This document shows, piece after piece, positions 1 to 14,800 of a stretch of 64,000 bases of DNA. Numbering within the stretch: position 1 is the first letter of the stretch; each line of letters starts with the position of its first letter. Source of the stretch: Linyphia triangularis (taxonomy: Eukaryota; Arthropoda; Arachnida; Araneae; Linyphiidae); NCBI GenBank assembly GCA_963978545.1, contig OZ021722.1, positions 40,007,365-40,071,364 of the forward strand, written 5' to 3'. A model generated the notes under the pieces. That model worked only from the letters and a program-made list of their open reading frames with translations, had not been told where the DNA came from and searched no databases. The position numbers and the translations under genes are program-made.

Positions 1-470
1 AGATAACTATTTAGTATGAAATATATGGGAATGTTAGTATAAATCTAAACTGAAAACTCTAGCTATTAGAGATTAGAATTTTTGTAATATTATTATTTGT
101 AATAACTATTTAAAAAGAGTAAGAAAATTACTGTTTAAAATATTAAGTCTTTGTAAAATAATAAAGCAGATTAACCTTTTAATAATTTCTTTTAGACACA
201 CAGAAAATGTTTCTTACAAATTATAAACATAATTACATTACAAATAGAATATTTTATGCATTACATTTGTATACATGACTGTTAATGAAATTGGATATAC
301 TGTTATAGAATTATTAGGAGAGGATTGATATGTTAATGTTAACACACTCAAAATGAAGCATACAATAATGGAAATGGTATAAAAACTGCATTTGTAGGCA
401 ATACCAATTATAGGGAATTCAACTATGAGTAAACCTTCATAATTACATTTATAAATAAATAATAATAATA

Positions 471-506
<36 letters not shown>

Positions 507-536
507 ATTAAACAAAACATGAAAATAACACACTAC
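1..536. other. AP3B intron, partial; no exon seen
   Basis: This is the intron downstream of the last visible AP3B exon. The donor GT on the minus strand is at 536-535. It contains an A33 run at 473-505 (T-run on the gene strand) preceded by AAT repeats. I found no convincing exon of the AP-3 beta C-terminal domain here. Confidence 0.6.
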
Positions 537-976
537 CTTCAAATCAGTAGGAATAAGTACATTAGATTTTTCTGATGGCCTGTTGAAGTTATTTGCAGAG
601 GGTGTAAGAGTGAGCATTTCTGAGAAAACTGCAGGTTGTAATACTGAATTTGTACCATTTTCTGTAGAGACTAGAAGAAATAACATTTTATAATAATGGT
701 AAAATCGCAACCCTCTTATTCAACATGTTCAATATATGTTAATATAAACTTACAATCATCCAAATCCAAGAGCAAATCAATATCCTTGGGCTTAGGTGCC
801 TTCTTTTTCTTGACAGGGACCTAGGGTTAAATATCCTTATATTTTCACACATTGACAAGACAAGCTATTTAATAACTAAAATTGGGCTCAATAAAGTAAA
901 ATACAAAAATATATATCTTAGATAATTCAAGGTAAGTTTTTTTCATTATAAGTTTTGGTATTAGAATTCAGAATTG

Positions 977-1063
<87 letters not shown>

Positions 1064-4000
1064 CTGGTTGATTATATTGGATATTTTCAGCTGCAAGAGT
1101 TGCATGAAAGCTATATTGCACACAAGAACATTATTAGAATAAGATCGAACGATTGAGAGTATTTGGCCATATACTTTATAGGAAGGTTTTTCTAGGTTGA
1201 AACTGTCTTGTAACTTGAATGAGAGAAAGCACAGAAAATTCCTGCCAGGGGATTTGACAATCAACACAAAACTATGTCATAATTGCTGCAGACTATTCAC
1301 TTGGAAGCAATTATTGCAGAGTGTCAAGTAGTACTCGATATTGAGGCCTCACACATGCTAGGTAAGCATTCTGCCACCACGATACAAGTCGAACAAAAAA
1401 CATTTGTGTAATAACAACCTGAAAATATTAGTATTTTCAGGTTTGTGAGAAGAGTAATGTGAATAAAATTTGAAATATGACACGTAAAAAAAACCTAATT
1501 AATTAAAAATCTCTTTTTTTCATCCGTTTTTCCTTATACTCATTTCCTTATTCTCTGTATAACTTTATAAAACATTAAGATATTTCTAAATACTAAGTTT
1601 AACTCTTTCTTGGTTTGGTACACAAATAACGAGAATATTTTATTTAGAACTGTACTGCTATATTGAATGTCCAAAATTAGTAAATTCAAATGAATCATAA
1701 ATCACATTGTATAGCAATTCCTGATGATTATGATTGCATACACCAAACAGATGAAACAGAGAAACTCAACGTATTTTCTTAAATTAAGGATGACTAAGAA
1801 CTGGATATATGAATTTATATTTTTTAAAGCTGGTAGATATCTGAAAGATGGAGCCAAAATTAACAATACAATTTTCATATTAACAATAAAAATTTCATAT
1901 TTAAGTGCAAGATATTGCTTCATAAATTTTAATTTTAAGATAGAAAAATTGTAAATCATAGCTTTTAATTTGCAGCACAAAAAAACCTTGAAATTATGAC
2001 TACCATTTTATTAAATATTACTTGAAAGAGTTATTATTAAAATCTAATGTTAAATAAACTTTGCTTATAAGCTGCAACTCTTGCTAAATATAACTCCCAA
2101 AATAATTTTTTTAACTTTATCTATTTTCTCTAAACATATATATAAATGACCTTTTTCTCTTCTTCTGATTCAGAAGATTCTGAATCTGATTCATCTTCTG
2201 ATTCTGTGACAGATTCAGACTCTGATGATACTTTTTTCTTTTTCTTTGAATTTTCAACTTTAGAATTGGCAATTTTTTTTGAATTTTCCACCTTAGAATT
2301 AGCAATTTTCTTTGAATTTGTTTTGAGTATTGAGTTTTCTGATACTTTGAGTTTTGATGTTACTGTCTCAACATCCTTCACCACATCAGGTTCTAAGTCA
2401 ATGATATTATGCTTCGATTCATTTTCACTAGCTACCGATTCTGAATCTGATTCTTCGCTATCAGATTCACTGCTGCTCTCGCTTTCCGAGTCAGAAGATA
2501 CAGCATCAGATTCTGATGCAGAGTTCTGTCCATTAACTTCATCTTTGCCAGCTTCAGAAGCAGAGCTTACAGATTCAGCTAAACAAAGACAACACATTTT
2601 AAAATAAGATATTTCATATACTACTAATAGAAAATAGTTCGGTAAGAAAGATCATTACAAATCAATTTAATAGTACACTTGTAAACCGGGATTTGTTGAA
2701 CAAGACTCCAAGAGCTATGCAGTAAATTTAAAATTGAATTAATGCAATATTTTTTCAAATATGAAGGTTTACCAAGAAAAATAACAAAATTAATAATAAA
2801 GGAAAAAGTTGATGGTATAAGTGGAGTAAGGTCTAAACAACACACTACAACACTGGAGTGTTAGGAAATTAATGCTAAATTTAAAAGTTTTTTCTTTTTT
2901 ATCACCATTTTTAAGGTTATGGAACCTAGGAAAATTGACATAGGAATAGTAAATTGGTTATAATTACCTAAAAATTTAAAAGTAATGTTTCAATGATTTA
3001 AAAAATTTAACTACAAATAAATACATAATTATATAGTTATCTGAATTGCTTTGGGAAAAAAAAGAAATCAACATACTTCCCATTTTTGAAGTTTCACATT
3101 GCCAAATGATAAATAAGTACACTAGTGCAGCATATATATAGACTACGAGTTGTCATGAGTTGTTGTCATAGACTATGAAACTGTCAGTTGAAGTAATAGT
3201 AACCCAGTGAAGTACAGTAGAATCTCGATTAACCAACTTAATTCGGACAAAGGTAGGTCGGTTAAGCGAAAATTCCGGATAAAAGAGAGTTGTAAAAAAC
3301 AATAAAAAGTAAATGATTTTCGTTTATTGAATACAGGACTTTTAATGTTTTTTTATGACATAATTGTTGGAAATAAGTTTTTGTTGCAATAATCTTGATA
3401 GTCTTTGTTTCGCTGTTCTATCCCGGAGTCTTTTTTAAGGTAATAGTTCAGCTTGATCTGCATCTGAAGGTTGCTTTAACCATGTCAGTTCTTTAGAAAA
3501 ACAGTCAAAAGCCTCACCATTACTTATGTAACTTTAGAGCAAGGGAAAAGATTACGGTTTAAAAAGGAACAAATGATTTATTACTCATTTGGAAGATTTT
3601 TGATGTCGACTAAATGATTGCAGGTTAACAGAGAGTTCCGGATAAAGGAGGGACGGTTATTCGAGGTTCTACCGTAATCAGAATTCTTATACTTCTCATA
3701 ATGTAAAGCACAAACAAAATTGTCCGCACAGTCATTGAATTTGTATCCTGAGATGTAACCTCTTTTTTTTTTTGGTAAAATTTTTAATTGTCTGGATATA
3801 CGGTTATGTGGATGGGTGCCAATTGATATAGATAATAGAACATCTACTATTCATGCATCTAAAACTTAAGTCAGAAAAACTTAATTTAAATTATTTATAA
3901 GCCCTGCATTTTGAATTTTAATAGGACATTACTTTTTTAGTTTAGCCTCAATAAAACAATCCAAGGATTAAGATACACTGACATCCTTTGTGAAATCCAT

Positions 4001-7000
4001 AGATACAATTGTCTTCTTTTAAATTGAAACTACATTTTGTCTTATTTGAATAGAAAAGTATAGGAAAAAATTGATAGATGATTCTACCTGCTTCCCCAGA
4101 GCTTGTTTCTGTTTCAGAATAAAATGACTTTTTCTTGACTATTTTCTTTTTCTTCTTCTTTTTTACAAAATTGAACTCTTGCCATGGCATTTGATTTTCT
4201 ACATTTCTCACTGATGCATCTGGAGCTACATCAGGGAAATCCGGTAACTCGTGATAGCCAACAGTACGAGAATTGATGTAGTGGCTTAAGGAGCCCAATT
4301 GGAAACGGTCACGATCTAAAAAGGGATTGATGTATAGATCGTAAGACTTGACAAATCAATAGCATCAGTAATTCTTACTCATTAAAAGTGTTCTTTTCAC
4401 TTATCTCTTTCATACCCTACTTTTTTCCAAAAAACTTTCAAATTTAAAAGTATAGATTTTTAACCAATTGTTAGTGAAAGTTCTTAAGTATATTTGGAAC
4501 AAATCTATTTGAAATACAATAATTATAATATGCAAAAATCTTACTTTGTACAAAATGCTTTTTTACGAAAAGTACACTTTAGAGATCATGTGAAATTATT
4601 ACTATGATTTTTTTTTATGTATTTAAGATAGAGAATTAAAGAGCAAATTGTATGGTGAATACTTGATAGCATCGTTGCTTCCAACAAATATTGTGTCAAA
4701 AAATATTTATATGTAAAAGTCTAAATTTTATAACTTAAAACTGATCTAGTAATTGATTCAAATGCATACATAAAATAAAAATTAATATTAATTAAAAAAA
4801 AAAAAAACACACACCTCATTACACACCAAAAATTTAGATAGTGCAAAATATTTTAAGGCATTCTAAAATATAACAAACCTTTAAATTTTGATTGCAACAC
4901 TGGAGCAGGTTTAGAAGCCAGAAGTATCTTTTTAGCATGCTTGGACAAATACAAGGTCTTTTCACCAGAAGGCATAATTAGCTGTCGAAGAAACCGTGCT
5001 CGATCACGAATGTCATAGTTAGTGTCATACTTGGCAAGGTTGAAAACATATGGTACAAGTAAGCTAGTTTGTTTGGAATTGATTAAGTATAGTTTTGCAG
5101 CAAGGTTGACAGTTTGTAGTTTTACAATATCTTCCTGTAAAAAAAATTTAATCTAGTTCACTTGACATCAATATAATATTAAAACATTAAAAATTACTAG
5201 TGACAGAAAAAATGTACTACAACTTCGAATCTAAGCAACAGTCTAATATTAAAATAGCACAAATTTAATATTAAAACTTTAAAAATTACTAGGGAACGAA
5301 AACATGTACTACAACTTCTGTTCTTAGCAACAGCATATGAAACAAATCAAAATGCAAGAGATAAAAAGTCTTGCTATTTCTTACTTCATTAGCAAATGTT
5401 TTTGCAACTTTTCGAAGTACATCTGGAGCAATGTTTGCAACTTTGTCGGCATATTCTCCAATGAGCCACAATATCGAAGCTCGTGCCATTGGAACCGTTA
5501 TTCGATCCATCAAGCGAGACATGTCAATGATTATGTCTTTGTGCTCAGTTACCTTAAGAAAGTAGATGAAAAAAATTTATAAATATTTTAATATAAAAAT
5601 ACAAAGTTAAAACATGTGCACCATTGTAGAAAAGGTTTCAAAAGTGATTATATGGGTGCAAACAACAATTTTAAAAAATATGGCATACAACAGAAAATAG
5701 ATATTGATCAGATTTTATTGCTGTATATTTATAGAATATTTTGTATTCATAACAATTTATCTTATTATATGCCTATTAGTGTTGCCAAAATAGAACATTC
5801 ATAATTTTGATGTCATATGGAATATTTATGGGGAACAATTCTGAGTTTGGGGTGAATGAATCCGAGTTTATAATGGAGTAGCTATAAGATAAATTATTGA
5901 TACTTGGACATTACTAAAAAGTAGGTGGCACAAATGTTAAAATATTCAATCAAATTGAAGTTTAGCAATATTTTATTTAAAAATTCTGGCATGTATACAC
6001 ACTCACTAGAATCTTTTCCAATTACAGTACTTCCTTTGAAGAAATTCAGTTAGACAACTTTCATACAGTTCAATTTAAATATTGAATTTTTTTTTTTTTA
6101 CAAGAAATTATTTGTTTCTGATGAAACTGAATTTAAAACATACTTGCATCTGCAGCAGCTTCTTTATTACCACAACACTTTCAGCAACAATGTTTTCTAG
6201 AAATAAAAGAAGTGCAGAGTAAAGCACTAGAAAAATAGTAACAAATGATAAAGCATTAAGAAATACACAAAAAATAAAAGCATACCATTCCTATTGGATA
6301 ATAAGGAAACAAGCTTTCCGAGGCACGTGTCTGTTACTTCAGATATTGAGCTGGCGCAACGACCAATGGCTTGTATAGTTGCACCTACAAACTCCATGTC
6401 TGCACTGGAAACGTATGACTAGAATAAAACCATCGCATAAGTCTATGTGCTTAAATACACATATGAAATGAAAAGATCCTATTAAACTATGGGTAGTTTC
6501 AAAGGAAGATTTTAGGTTCTACAAAAAGTTGTTTTACCATCAAAGTCTAACTCAGAAGCATATTAATTTATATTTTTTATTTGAATTTTAAATACAATTA
6601 ACATCCTATTTTAACAGTAGGTAAAATGATTAAAACTTTTCATGAAAAAAATTTCTGGTAAAGGAGGTGGAAGCACTCTTTATGGTATGTCATTGTTATA
6701 CAAGCTATACATATCCTATCACAATTTTTTTTTAATATGGTCACAATACACTTTTAATGCTTTCAGGACAAGTGATGGCCAAATGGTTTCATAACAAATT
6801 AAAACTTTTCATGATATATTTCCCATTTAAATTTTAACTTCATATATACTTTGAAAACTATATGTAGGAAGCAGTAAGTGTCTATTCCTATCACAATAGC
6901 TGTCATATTGTTATTTGATGGTTTATTTGTAAAAATGATCCCAGCATTCAAATAACATTGATCAAGAAAGGGTAAAAAATATTTAAAACTGTTGAGATAA

Positions 7001-10000
7001 TAAAGAAAACATTCTTTTTAGTTTACTAAAAAGTATTTACCTGGAATTCTCGTAAAATAAAAGATACATTTCCTTCAGTGGCCAGATTAGTTAGAATTTC
7101 CAACTGAAAAATAAATCAGATTAGTTTAATAATATGAGGAACAATTTTTGAACGAGAAAGAAAATGTATAATATGAGATTCACCTTTAGCAATTTAATAT
7201 GAGTTGGATCACAAGACCTGACAAAAAAGCTCTTCAAATATGGTTCAAACATACCCTAGAAATAGAAATATGCTTTTTAAATAGGCAATCCTTAAACATT
7301 CATGTTTTGAGGACTAAGCATGATATTTATTCTCTATAATCAATGCATAATACAATATTTCAATTTAAAGTTCAGTATCAATCAAGTTTAATCAATCTGT
7401 TCATTTAGTAGTATAAAATTGAATGCAAGGTATTAAGTCAAAATGAAAGTAATTATTTACCTTTGTTAAAATATTTTAATATTGGAAGCAAACTTAACTT
7501 GAACATTTGGGGGGGGGGGGGAAAGGAAGAAAAAAAAAAAGAGATGAACTAATAATTATATATTCAATTTACTTGATTTCACTGCAAGATTTTTACGCAA
7601 CATTTATTGTTTTGTAAAATTGTGCTGCAAATCACAAAAAAAAAAAGAGCTAACTATTTTGTTAATGTAAAATTTCAAAAATTTATTAAATGTAGCAAAT
7701 AGTTAGATTTAGAAACTTACATGGTTCTTTTCCAGAGCAGCATAGATAAAAATTAAAATAGTCAATACCAAAAATGTTTTACACAGCTATACAACTAGCT
7801 AGCTATAAAATACAAAATATATTTAAACGAAAAATAATTTCATTTTTAAAAATGCATTAATTTTTATTCTAAACATACCTTATACCTGGTTGTAAGTGTT
7901 GCTATTGTGCTTAAAATAACTGACTGAATTTCCCTGGAAGAAAGATACAGATAAGGATGAATTTGGAAACTACATTGAAATTTTTATAAGCATAAGACTT
8001 TGAATTAACTTTGTTTAATTTGATATTCTAAAAGCCTATATCATATAACAAATTGAAATACTGTTTTTTACATTGGATTTTACAATAATTACTATTTGTA
8101 CAGGTGCATTGAAAGGAAAAGAATTAACGTCTAAGGAACCAATTATTTTTGGATAACATATTTCAATATAAGCCTTACGTCTTCCTATAATAATGGGAGT
8201 TAACAAGTGTGTTAACATTGCGACTTATTTGGTTATTTGCATCCATGATCTAACATTTGCTTTTGATTTTTATAAGGAGAATATAATTTTTTTTTGGTGG
8301 GGGGGGGGGGAGAGACGAATCCACTGTTATATATTTTTAACAAATTGTGGATAAAAGCTTTATAAGTTACATTAATACAAAAACTTAGTGGTAAATAAGT
8401 CTTATTTTTAAAAAACAAAAGTACCATTTTAACTAATGATATAAGTAATAATAGTATATAGATTTTAAAATAAATATATTAAGGTTAATTATGCTAATTA
8501 ACTTATTAACAAATTTTAAGCCTACTCTATAACAATAGAAAAAGCAATATTTATTATTGGGGCTTAAAAACATTGCATACTGGAAATATGCTTATTTTCA
8601 AGTAGTCCTAAATTGTGTTTAGCAAGTATTCTTAAAACAAGTTTTATGACTAAGAATGTAATTTTTTTAGTCATATGCATAACTCATCATTCATTTTACT
8701 TTAAAAATGTTAAATGTGAAAAAGTTTTCGAATAGATATATTTCATGTAAAGAATAAACCATGCAGGAACTTTTTATCTAAATTATCAAGCTAATGATAT
8801 TTATGGAGATTAAATATATTTTTGCAAAGTTGCACTTTCAAAAGCTGTTTTTTTTGCAGTTACTGAAGTCTTAAAACAATATGTTGTTGCACTAAACATT
8901 GCCAACATAGGTTCCTCATTTTTTTAATTTTTTTTCAGAGTAGAATGATACAGTTCATCAATTTTGGAGAAGAAATTTTATTAATGGCATATTAGTACAC
9001 ACATATGTGTTTCTTCAAACTATAAAATATCTAGCTAGGTCACTAACCTATGACTTTTTGTCAATCTTATTAAAGCTTTGGCAACTATATTAACTTCTGT
9101 TCGAGGTGCAAGGTAGTAATACAGTTGAACAACGCCCATTACAACCTAAAAAAATAAAACCATCAAAGTTTTTTAGTGTTCAATCAATTTAATAAAACTT
9201 GTACAGAGGGTTTTGAAATAGGATTTGCTGGATGATTCCCAGTTACTCTTAATGTTTAAAAATAAAAGAGCAATGAATGATTGCTCAAAGTTTCATTTAA
9301 TTAGCTAAACCAAGTGACTAAAAGGAGTACACAAACCTGTACTGATATATTTAAAAAATAACACATTTTTTTCTCAACATTTAAGAGTTTTCTTTTAAAA
9401 AAACCTTTTAAATGTTCTGTTTTTAAGTTCAAGACAACCTAATAAGACACAACTGAATAAGGATAATTATTTTTAATTATGTTCAGAAAATTATTTCTCA
9501 TAGTAAAGTAACTTTTCAAACATGATAACTCAAAAGAATAACATCCTAGTGGACTACAGATTAAGAACCTTAATCTCACTTACAGCTGAATTTCTGCTTT
9601 GTAGTAAAGGCTTGCAATTCCTCAGCAATAAACGGTGATCAGAATCCATAACAAAACTCTTCACATTCTTAACCTCTTCCTCAGACTTGCTGTTAGAATT
9701 ATCGGATTCATAAAATGGCTTCTCTGCTTCCTCTTTTCCATCATCCTACAATGTTTTTTTTTTCTAGATATGGTTTACAACTTATTTTTCATTTATAGTT
9801 ATATAGTACAAAAATCATACAATAGCAAGGATATCTTTAGTGTAATTTATGTAAATTAAAACAATTCATACATATATTTCTAAATAAAATCAAATCAAAT
9901 CCACTCATTAAAATGGATTATAACAATGATCAGAGTGGCGACACAATTTAAGAAAAAAAAAGTTCCCCGATAGATTTCTAAAAAAAATTCCCGATTTTTT

Positions 10001-11768
10001 GACAAACTTTTTTTTAAATTTTCCCATTTGTAGACACACTGAACAAATAGAAAATTTATACTTAAGTGATACACCAATTTTTAAAAAAAAGTTTTGGCGG
10101 TAATGAAAAGTTTAAATTATTCCATAACATTAAATTTCTAATGATCACTTCCACAATCCTTCCGTTAAATGACATCAAAATACAGATGAGCGGAGAAACC
10201 TACCTTCAAAACAATGGAAAATTGTGCTTGTCGCCAATGTCTGAAGAGTATCCCATTTTAGAATGGGTTATAAAGCACTTTATACATAATATAAAAATTA
10301 TTACTTTATATACGGTAAGATAGAAGCGTATGATAAATGTACATACATATTTATTTGGATCGGTAAATTGTGTCCGAGCATAGCGAATAAGCATATTTAT
10401 GATAATAACTTGACCCCATTCTTCCACATCCACTAAAAGATTGCATAGTTTTCTGTAATTTTTGTGTATTAAATCAATTCTTTCTGGACAAACTTCTTCA
10501 AAGGCCATAACTGCACTCCCCATGACTAACTAAAAAAAAAAACACAATGACAGTTAATATACATATTTATAAATGCATGGGGAGATAAAGAATTCCAGAA
10601 ACATATAAAAGTAGCCTAACTTACAGTTGTTTTATCTGACAAAAGCTTTTCTAAAACTTCAATTAATTGATCTTTTTGTTCAGGATCCAAACTATAATTA
10701 AAAAAAGCATATTAGAATGTATACATATATGAAATTAAATAACTATATGCAAATATATTGAGCCTTTAGTATGCAAATTAAGAAATTATTTCTTTCATAT
10801 TTAAGAATAGACAAGAAATCATATACTTAACGAATAAGTCTGTGCTTTATTATTTATATTAAGTTGTGGGAAGTAAGAATGTTTTAATACTGCATTTTTA
10901 CTTAGGGTAATTATACATTTTTTAGATGACCAGACAATAGTATCAATGATTTATTTAATAAAGGAAACCACGTAATTGGGTTTAAACCAAACAATGTAAA
11001 AATACATAATTCCATTTATAGGTACAATTGTCAATATTGGGAAGATTGTGCATTGAATTTTTTAAGTATCTTTTAGGCTATTTAATAATTAAAGTTTTAA
11101 ACTAACAAATAAAGCTACCATCCAAAACGAGATAAGGACAAACTTTAGCAAAACAGATTGTCAGACTTTCTAAGTGTTAAATTTCACATGAAAATTAAAA
11201 ATTCGACTACTTATGTCCATGGGGCTATGATATTAGTAATGTTTTCTCTACATAAAAAGCACAACAAAGAATATGCAAAAAAAATATTAAAAAAAAAAGG
11301 GGGGAAAAAAATAAAAAATTTGAGATAGCATTATATTTATGGCTATTATCTGAGCATTTTCTTAATTACCTCTTTATAAAAGTTAATAATTTAAAATATA
11401 AATTTGGGGGATAAGACTATCGATTCATGAAAATATTACCTGTACAATTTTGGAATGGCATGAGCAGCTGTTTTTCTTACATATGGCGACATATCATTAA
11501 CAGCATCCCTGATAGCTAACATCATAATTGGAACAATAACCGGAACCCTGATACTCGATAGAACTCGCAAAGCACTAGCTCGAATCAATTGGTTTGGATC
11601 CTAAAAAGCAATGTATTAAGATATGATTACACTGAAATATAATTTTAATATAAAGTGCTTTATATAATTAACTTTAAGTCGTTGTTTCAATACATACACA
11701 TTAATAACTAGCAATAGTTTGCATCAGTGGCGGCTCGTGAGCAGTGAAAGTGAGGGAGCCCGATACCA

Positions 11769-11816
<48 letters not shown>

Positions 11817-14800
11817 TTGCTTACAACAACAAATAAGGTTTTAAAATAATTGGATAAAAAAAAATTAAGTCATGAGTAATGCTACTAATATTTCAGTCAA
11901 TGATATTTTAATTATTAATTCATGCAAAATAATTTTGATTTTTGTATAATTGAGTTAATAAAATATTACAAAACCTTTGAAAGTGCAATATTTACAAATT
12001 TGTAAACAAAGTTGAAGGCATTGTTATATTGACCACTTCAATAGTTTTAAATTGAACTACTTGATATTCTTTGAATAGCAATATATGTCGTTGTATATTT
12101 TTTGGGCACAAGAGCTAAGGGAGAGTTACACTGCAACGGAATATCCTTCAATCAAAATTTGGACTCTGATATATTAGTTCTTTTATCGAGGAAAGAACAT
12201 TTTCCAAGAAATCTTTTAAGAGAAAATGCACAGCATATGTATTTTAAATTTGAAGAAATCCTAAAAATCTGCAGAGGAACCCAACAATCGAAACAAAGAT
12301 ATCAGTCACAATTATTGATGTGTCTACTCACTTTGAAAACAGATTACAGAGCACACGGCGTGACTCGATTGTATTGCTTCGGGTGTCAATGAGTTCGGTT
12401 ATAGCAGTAGTTAAAAATACAAGCTTTTGACCATGATTCTTAATACTTTGAAAAGAAGTTAAAAAGTATGGAACTAACTTTAAACTTTTAATTTCGAATA
12501 TCCTGTATGATATTTTTTTCAATGCTGCTCACCTACTTATTTATTACAGAATTTTTTCTAAAATTAGATCCTCTTCTCTTTTATTTGTACTACCCTGTAA
12601 AAGGATAAATGTAGTTTCTGCCCAATTCTAGCCAAACCACTTATTTTGATTTGATAAGGAAATATTTTGCTGTCGCTATAGAAATTCATCTGTTGATCGT
12701 ACCGGAGAGTTACGTTAATAATTGTATACTATATCAAATATCATTGGGAGAGGTAGGACAAATCAACACTTCTGATCATTTGAACGAAATTTAAATACTC
12801 AGTTATTTTTCAAAACAAAAAGTAAATATCTGAACAAAAACCAATTGTTGACTCTTACATTTTACTAAATAAAGAGTAAAATTTAAAATTAAAAAAAACA
12901 ACTTACCGTGGTTATTTATTGGTGTAAATTCTTTCGCAATCGTACAAGTTGAAGACACTAAAGATAAACGCCTGATCCCTGACTTTAAAGTAAGAAAAGT
13001 AAGAATTGACCATTTCCTTGCAGATCCCCCAGGACCAGGAGGTGTATTAGTAATATACTCATACCCATGGTATGACGAAAAAACAGGATGTCACGTGAAA
13101 GGGAAGGAATGGCCCTCGCCACATTATAGAATTTTCTGTCTTATCTCTTTGCTCTTTAAGAAGCAAATTCAAGGTCGATCGAATTAAGGAGACATTTTGT
13201 TCCCCCAAACACAGTCTGGGTAAACTAACATCTTTTGAAGAGGTCAAGATTATCCTCATATAGTCATTCTAATAGCGTTAGGCTGTTAGAGTTTTAATAG
13301 GAATTGTGGGTTCTTACAATATTCTGTAGAATTACAATCGTACTATAGTACGATTATTTAAAGTTTATTTTTTTTTTTTTTTTTTTTTAGTTATGGTTTA
13401 GGCTTTTATTTTTGTAATTTATTTACGTACATGATTTTTTTTATAGCAAATAAATTTTAAGGGGTATCCGCACACTAATACTGTAAAACAAATTGGCATC
13501 TAATCAAGAGGAAGATTGAACAATAATATCTGATGCAAAAATTTGGCTCACTCTTTCGTCATACGTCCTACCAGGATTGTAGAAAAATGTGCCTAGTCGG
13601 TTAGAGCTACATTGAAAATTACTTTCAGAGGAACACTTTCAGTTTTTAAAAACAACAAGGATTCTTCTTTTGGGTGAGATCTTCTCTCTTTCCACAAGAC
13701 AGACCGACAATCACGGAGAGACCATCCTAGTTTTTATGCGAAATAAGTGAGTTAGTTTCATTCAACTTATTTTTTCAAACGGTCACAGATGAGCATGAAA
13801 AATATCTTAGTTGGGCATTTCAAATTCATTCCTTCAGCAGAGAATTATAGTATGACTTACAGCATTAAACTTTATGAGCCTAGTAATAAAATAAAAAATA
13901 TCGATGTGTAACATTCATATTGGATCTCTGATCTAATGAGATAAACTTCTATTTCGGCCGGGGATCTCCTTATCCTGTAGATCAGAAGACAGTGCCAAAA
14001 CACGAAACTCAGGAATTTTGTAATTTGAGAACCACACAAGGGGTATAAGACTTGCAGGATATTGCAGGTGGCGAAAGTCAGTCTCTCCCCCCGCCCCTTC
14101 GTCTTTTTTCCAGCCCGTTTCTTCTATGGGCAAAGGAAAAGAAGCTCAATCAGGCGACTTAAATATCCATCCACAAGGAAATTTGTTAGTTGAGTGAAAG
14201 TGGTCAGTTTCAAGATTAAAACTTCAGATAAATCAGTATATTAACTAGTAACTAATGAAAAATTTATTTAAAAAAAATCATTTGTAAAAAAAAAAATTAT
14301 GGGGGGAATCGACCAAAAAAGTGAGGGGGCCCGGGCCCCCCTGCACCAGCCGCCACTGGTTTGCATGTTATTGGACCCATTGCTAGATAGGTAGCATGCA
14401 TTTTATAATCAAAAGTAATAACATGGACAATTTATATGAAGAATATAATCTGAAAATAATTGCAAGTTAGAGTACAGTACAAATATATATTTGATGCTAA
14501 AGTCAAACTAAAAAAAATTCTTCCGACCAAAAAAAAAATTCCAGTAACTTTTAATTAATATAAATTTAAAAAATTAAATTTAAGTTATATTTAATATAAT
14601 TTCTATGCAAGATTGTTATTTTTCAATAAATTTTATATTTACTCTTGAGGTTAAAAAAAAAGCATTAATCCTACCTTCAAGGCTCTTTGGAATGTACTAA
14701 TGGATAACAAGGCCAAGTCTTGTTGTTCTTCAGCATATCTCACCAGATATACATAAACTAATTTCTTCACCTTTTAGAAAATACCAGCAATTAATAAATT

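Noticed and set aside
927..1267. Three overlapping ORFs of Tyr-Ile repeats on both strands
   Set aside because: They are translations of the (AT)n microsatellite at 979-1057.
2146..2607. Plus-strand 153-codon Ser/Asp/Phe-rich ORF
   Set aside because: Shadow of the AP3B hinge exon, which is in phase with its neighbours on the minus strand and has splice sites.
7510..7540. G/A-rich runs (also 8298-8310, 11298-11310) as G-quadruplexes
   Set aside because: Single homopolymer-like runs without four spaced G-tracts; ordinary low complexity.
12102..12392. 96-codon ORF inside the hAT-type element as transposase
   Set aside because: No hAT catalytic motifs and no extension upstream or downstream; left unassigned.
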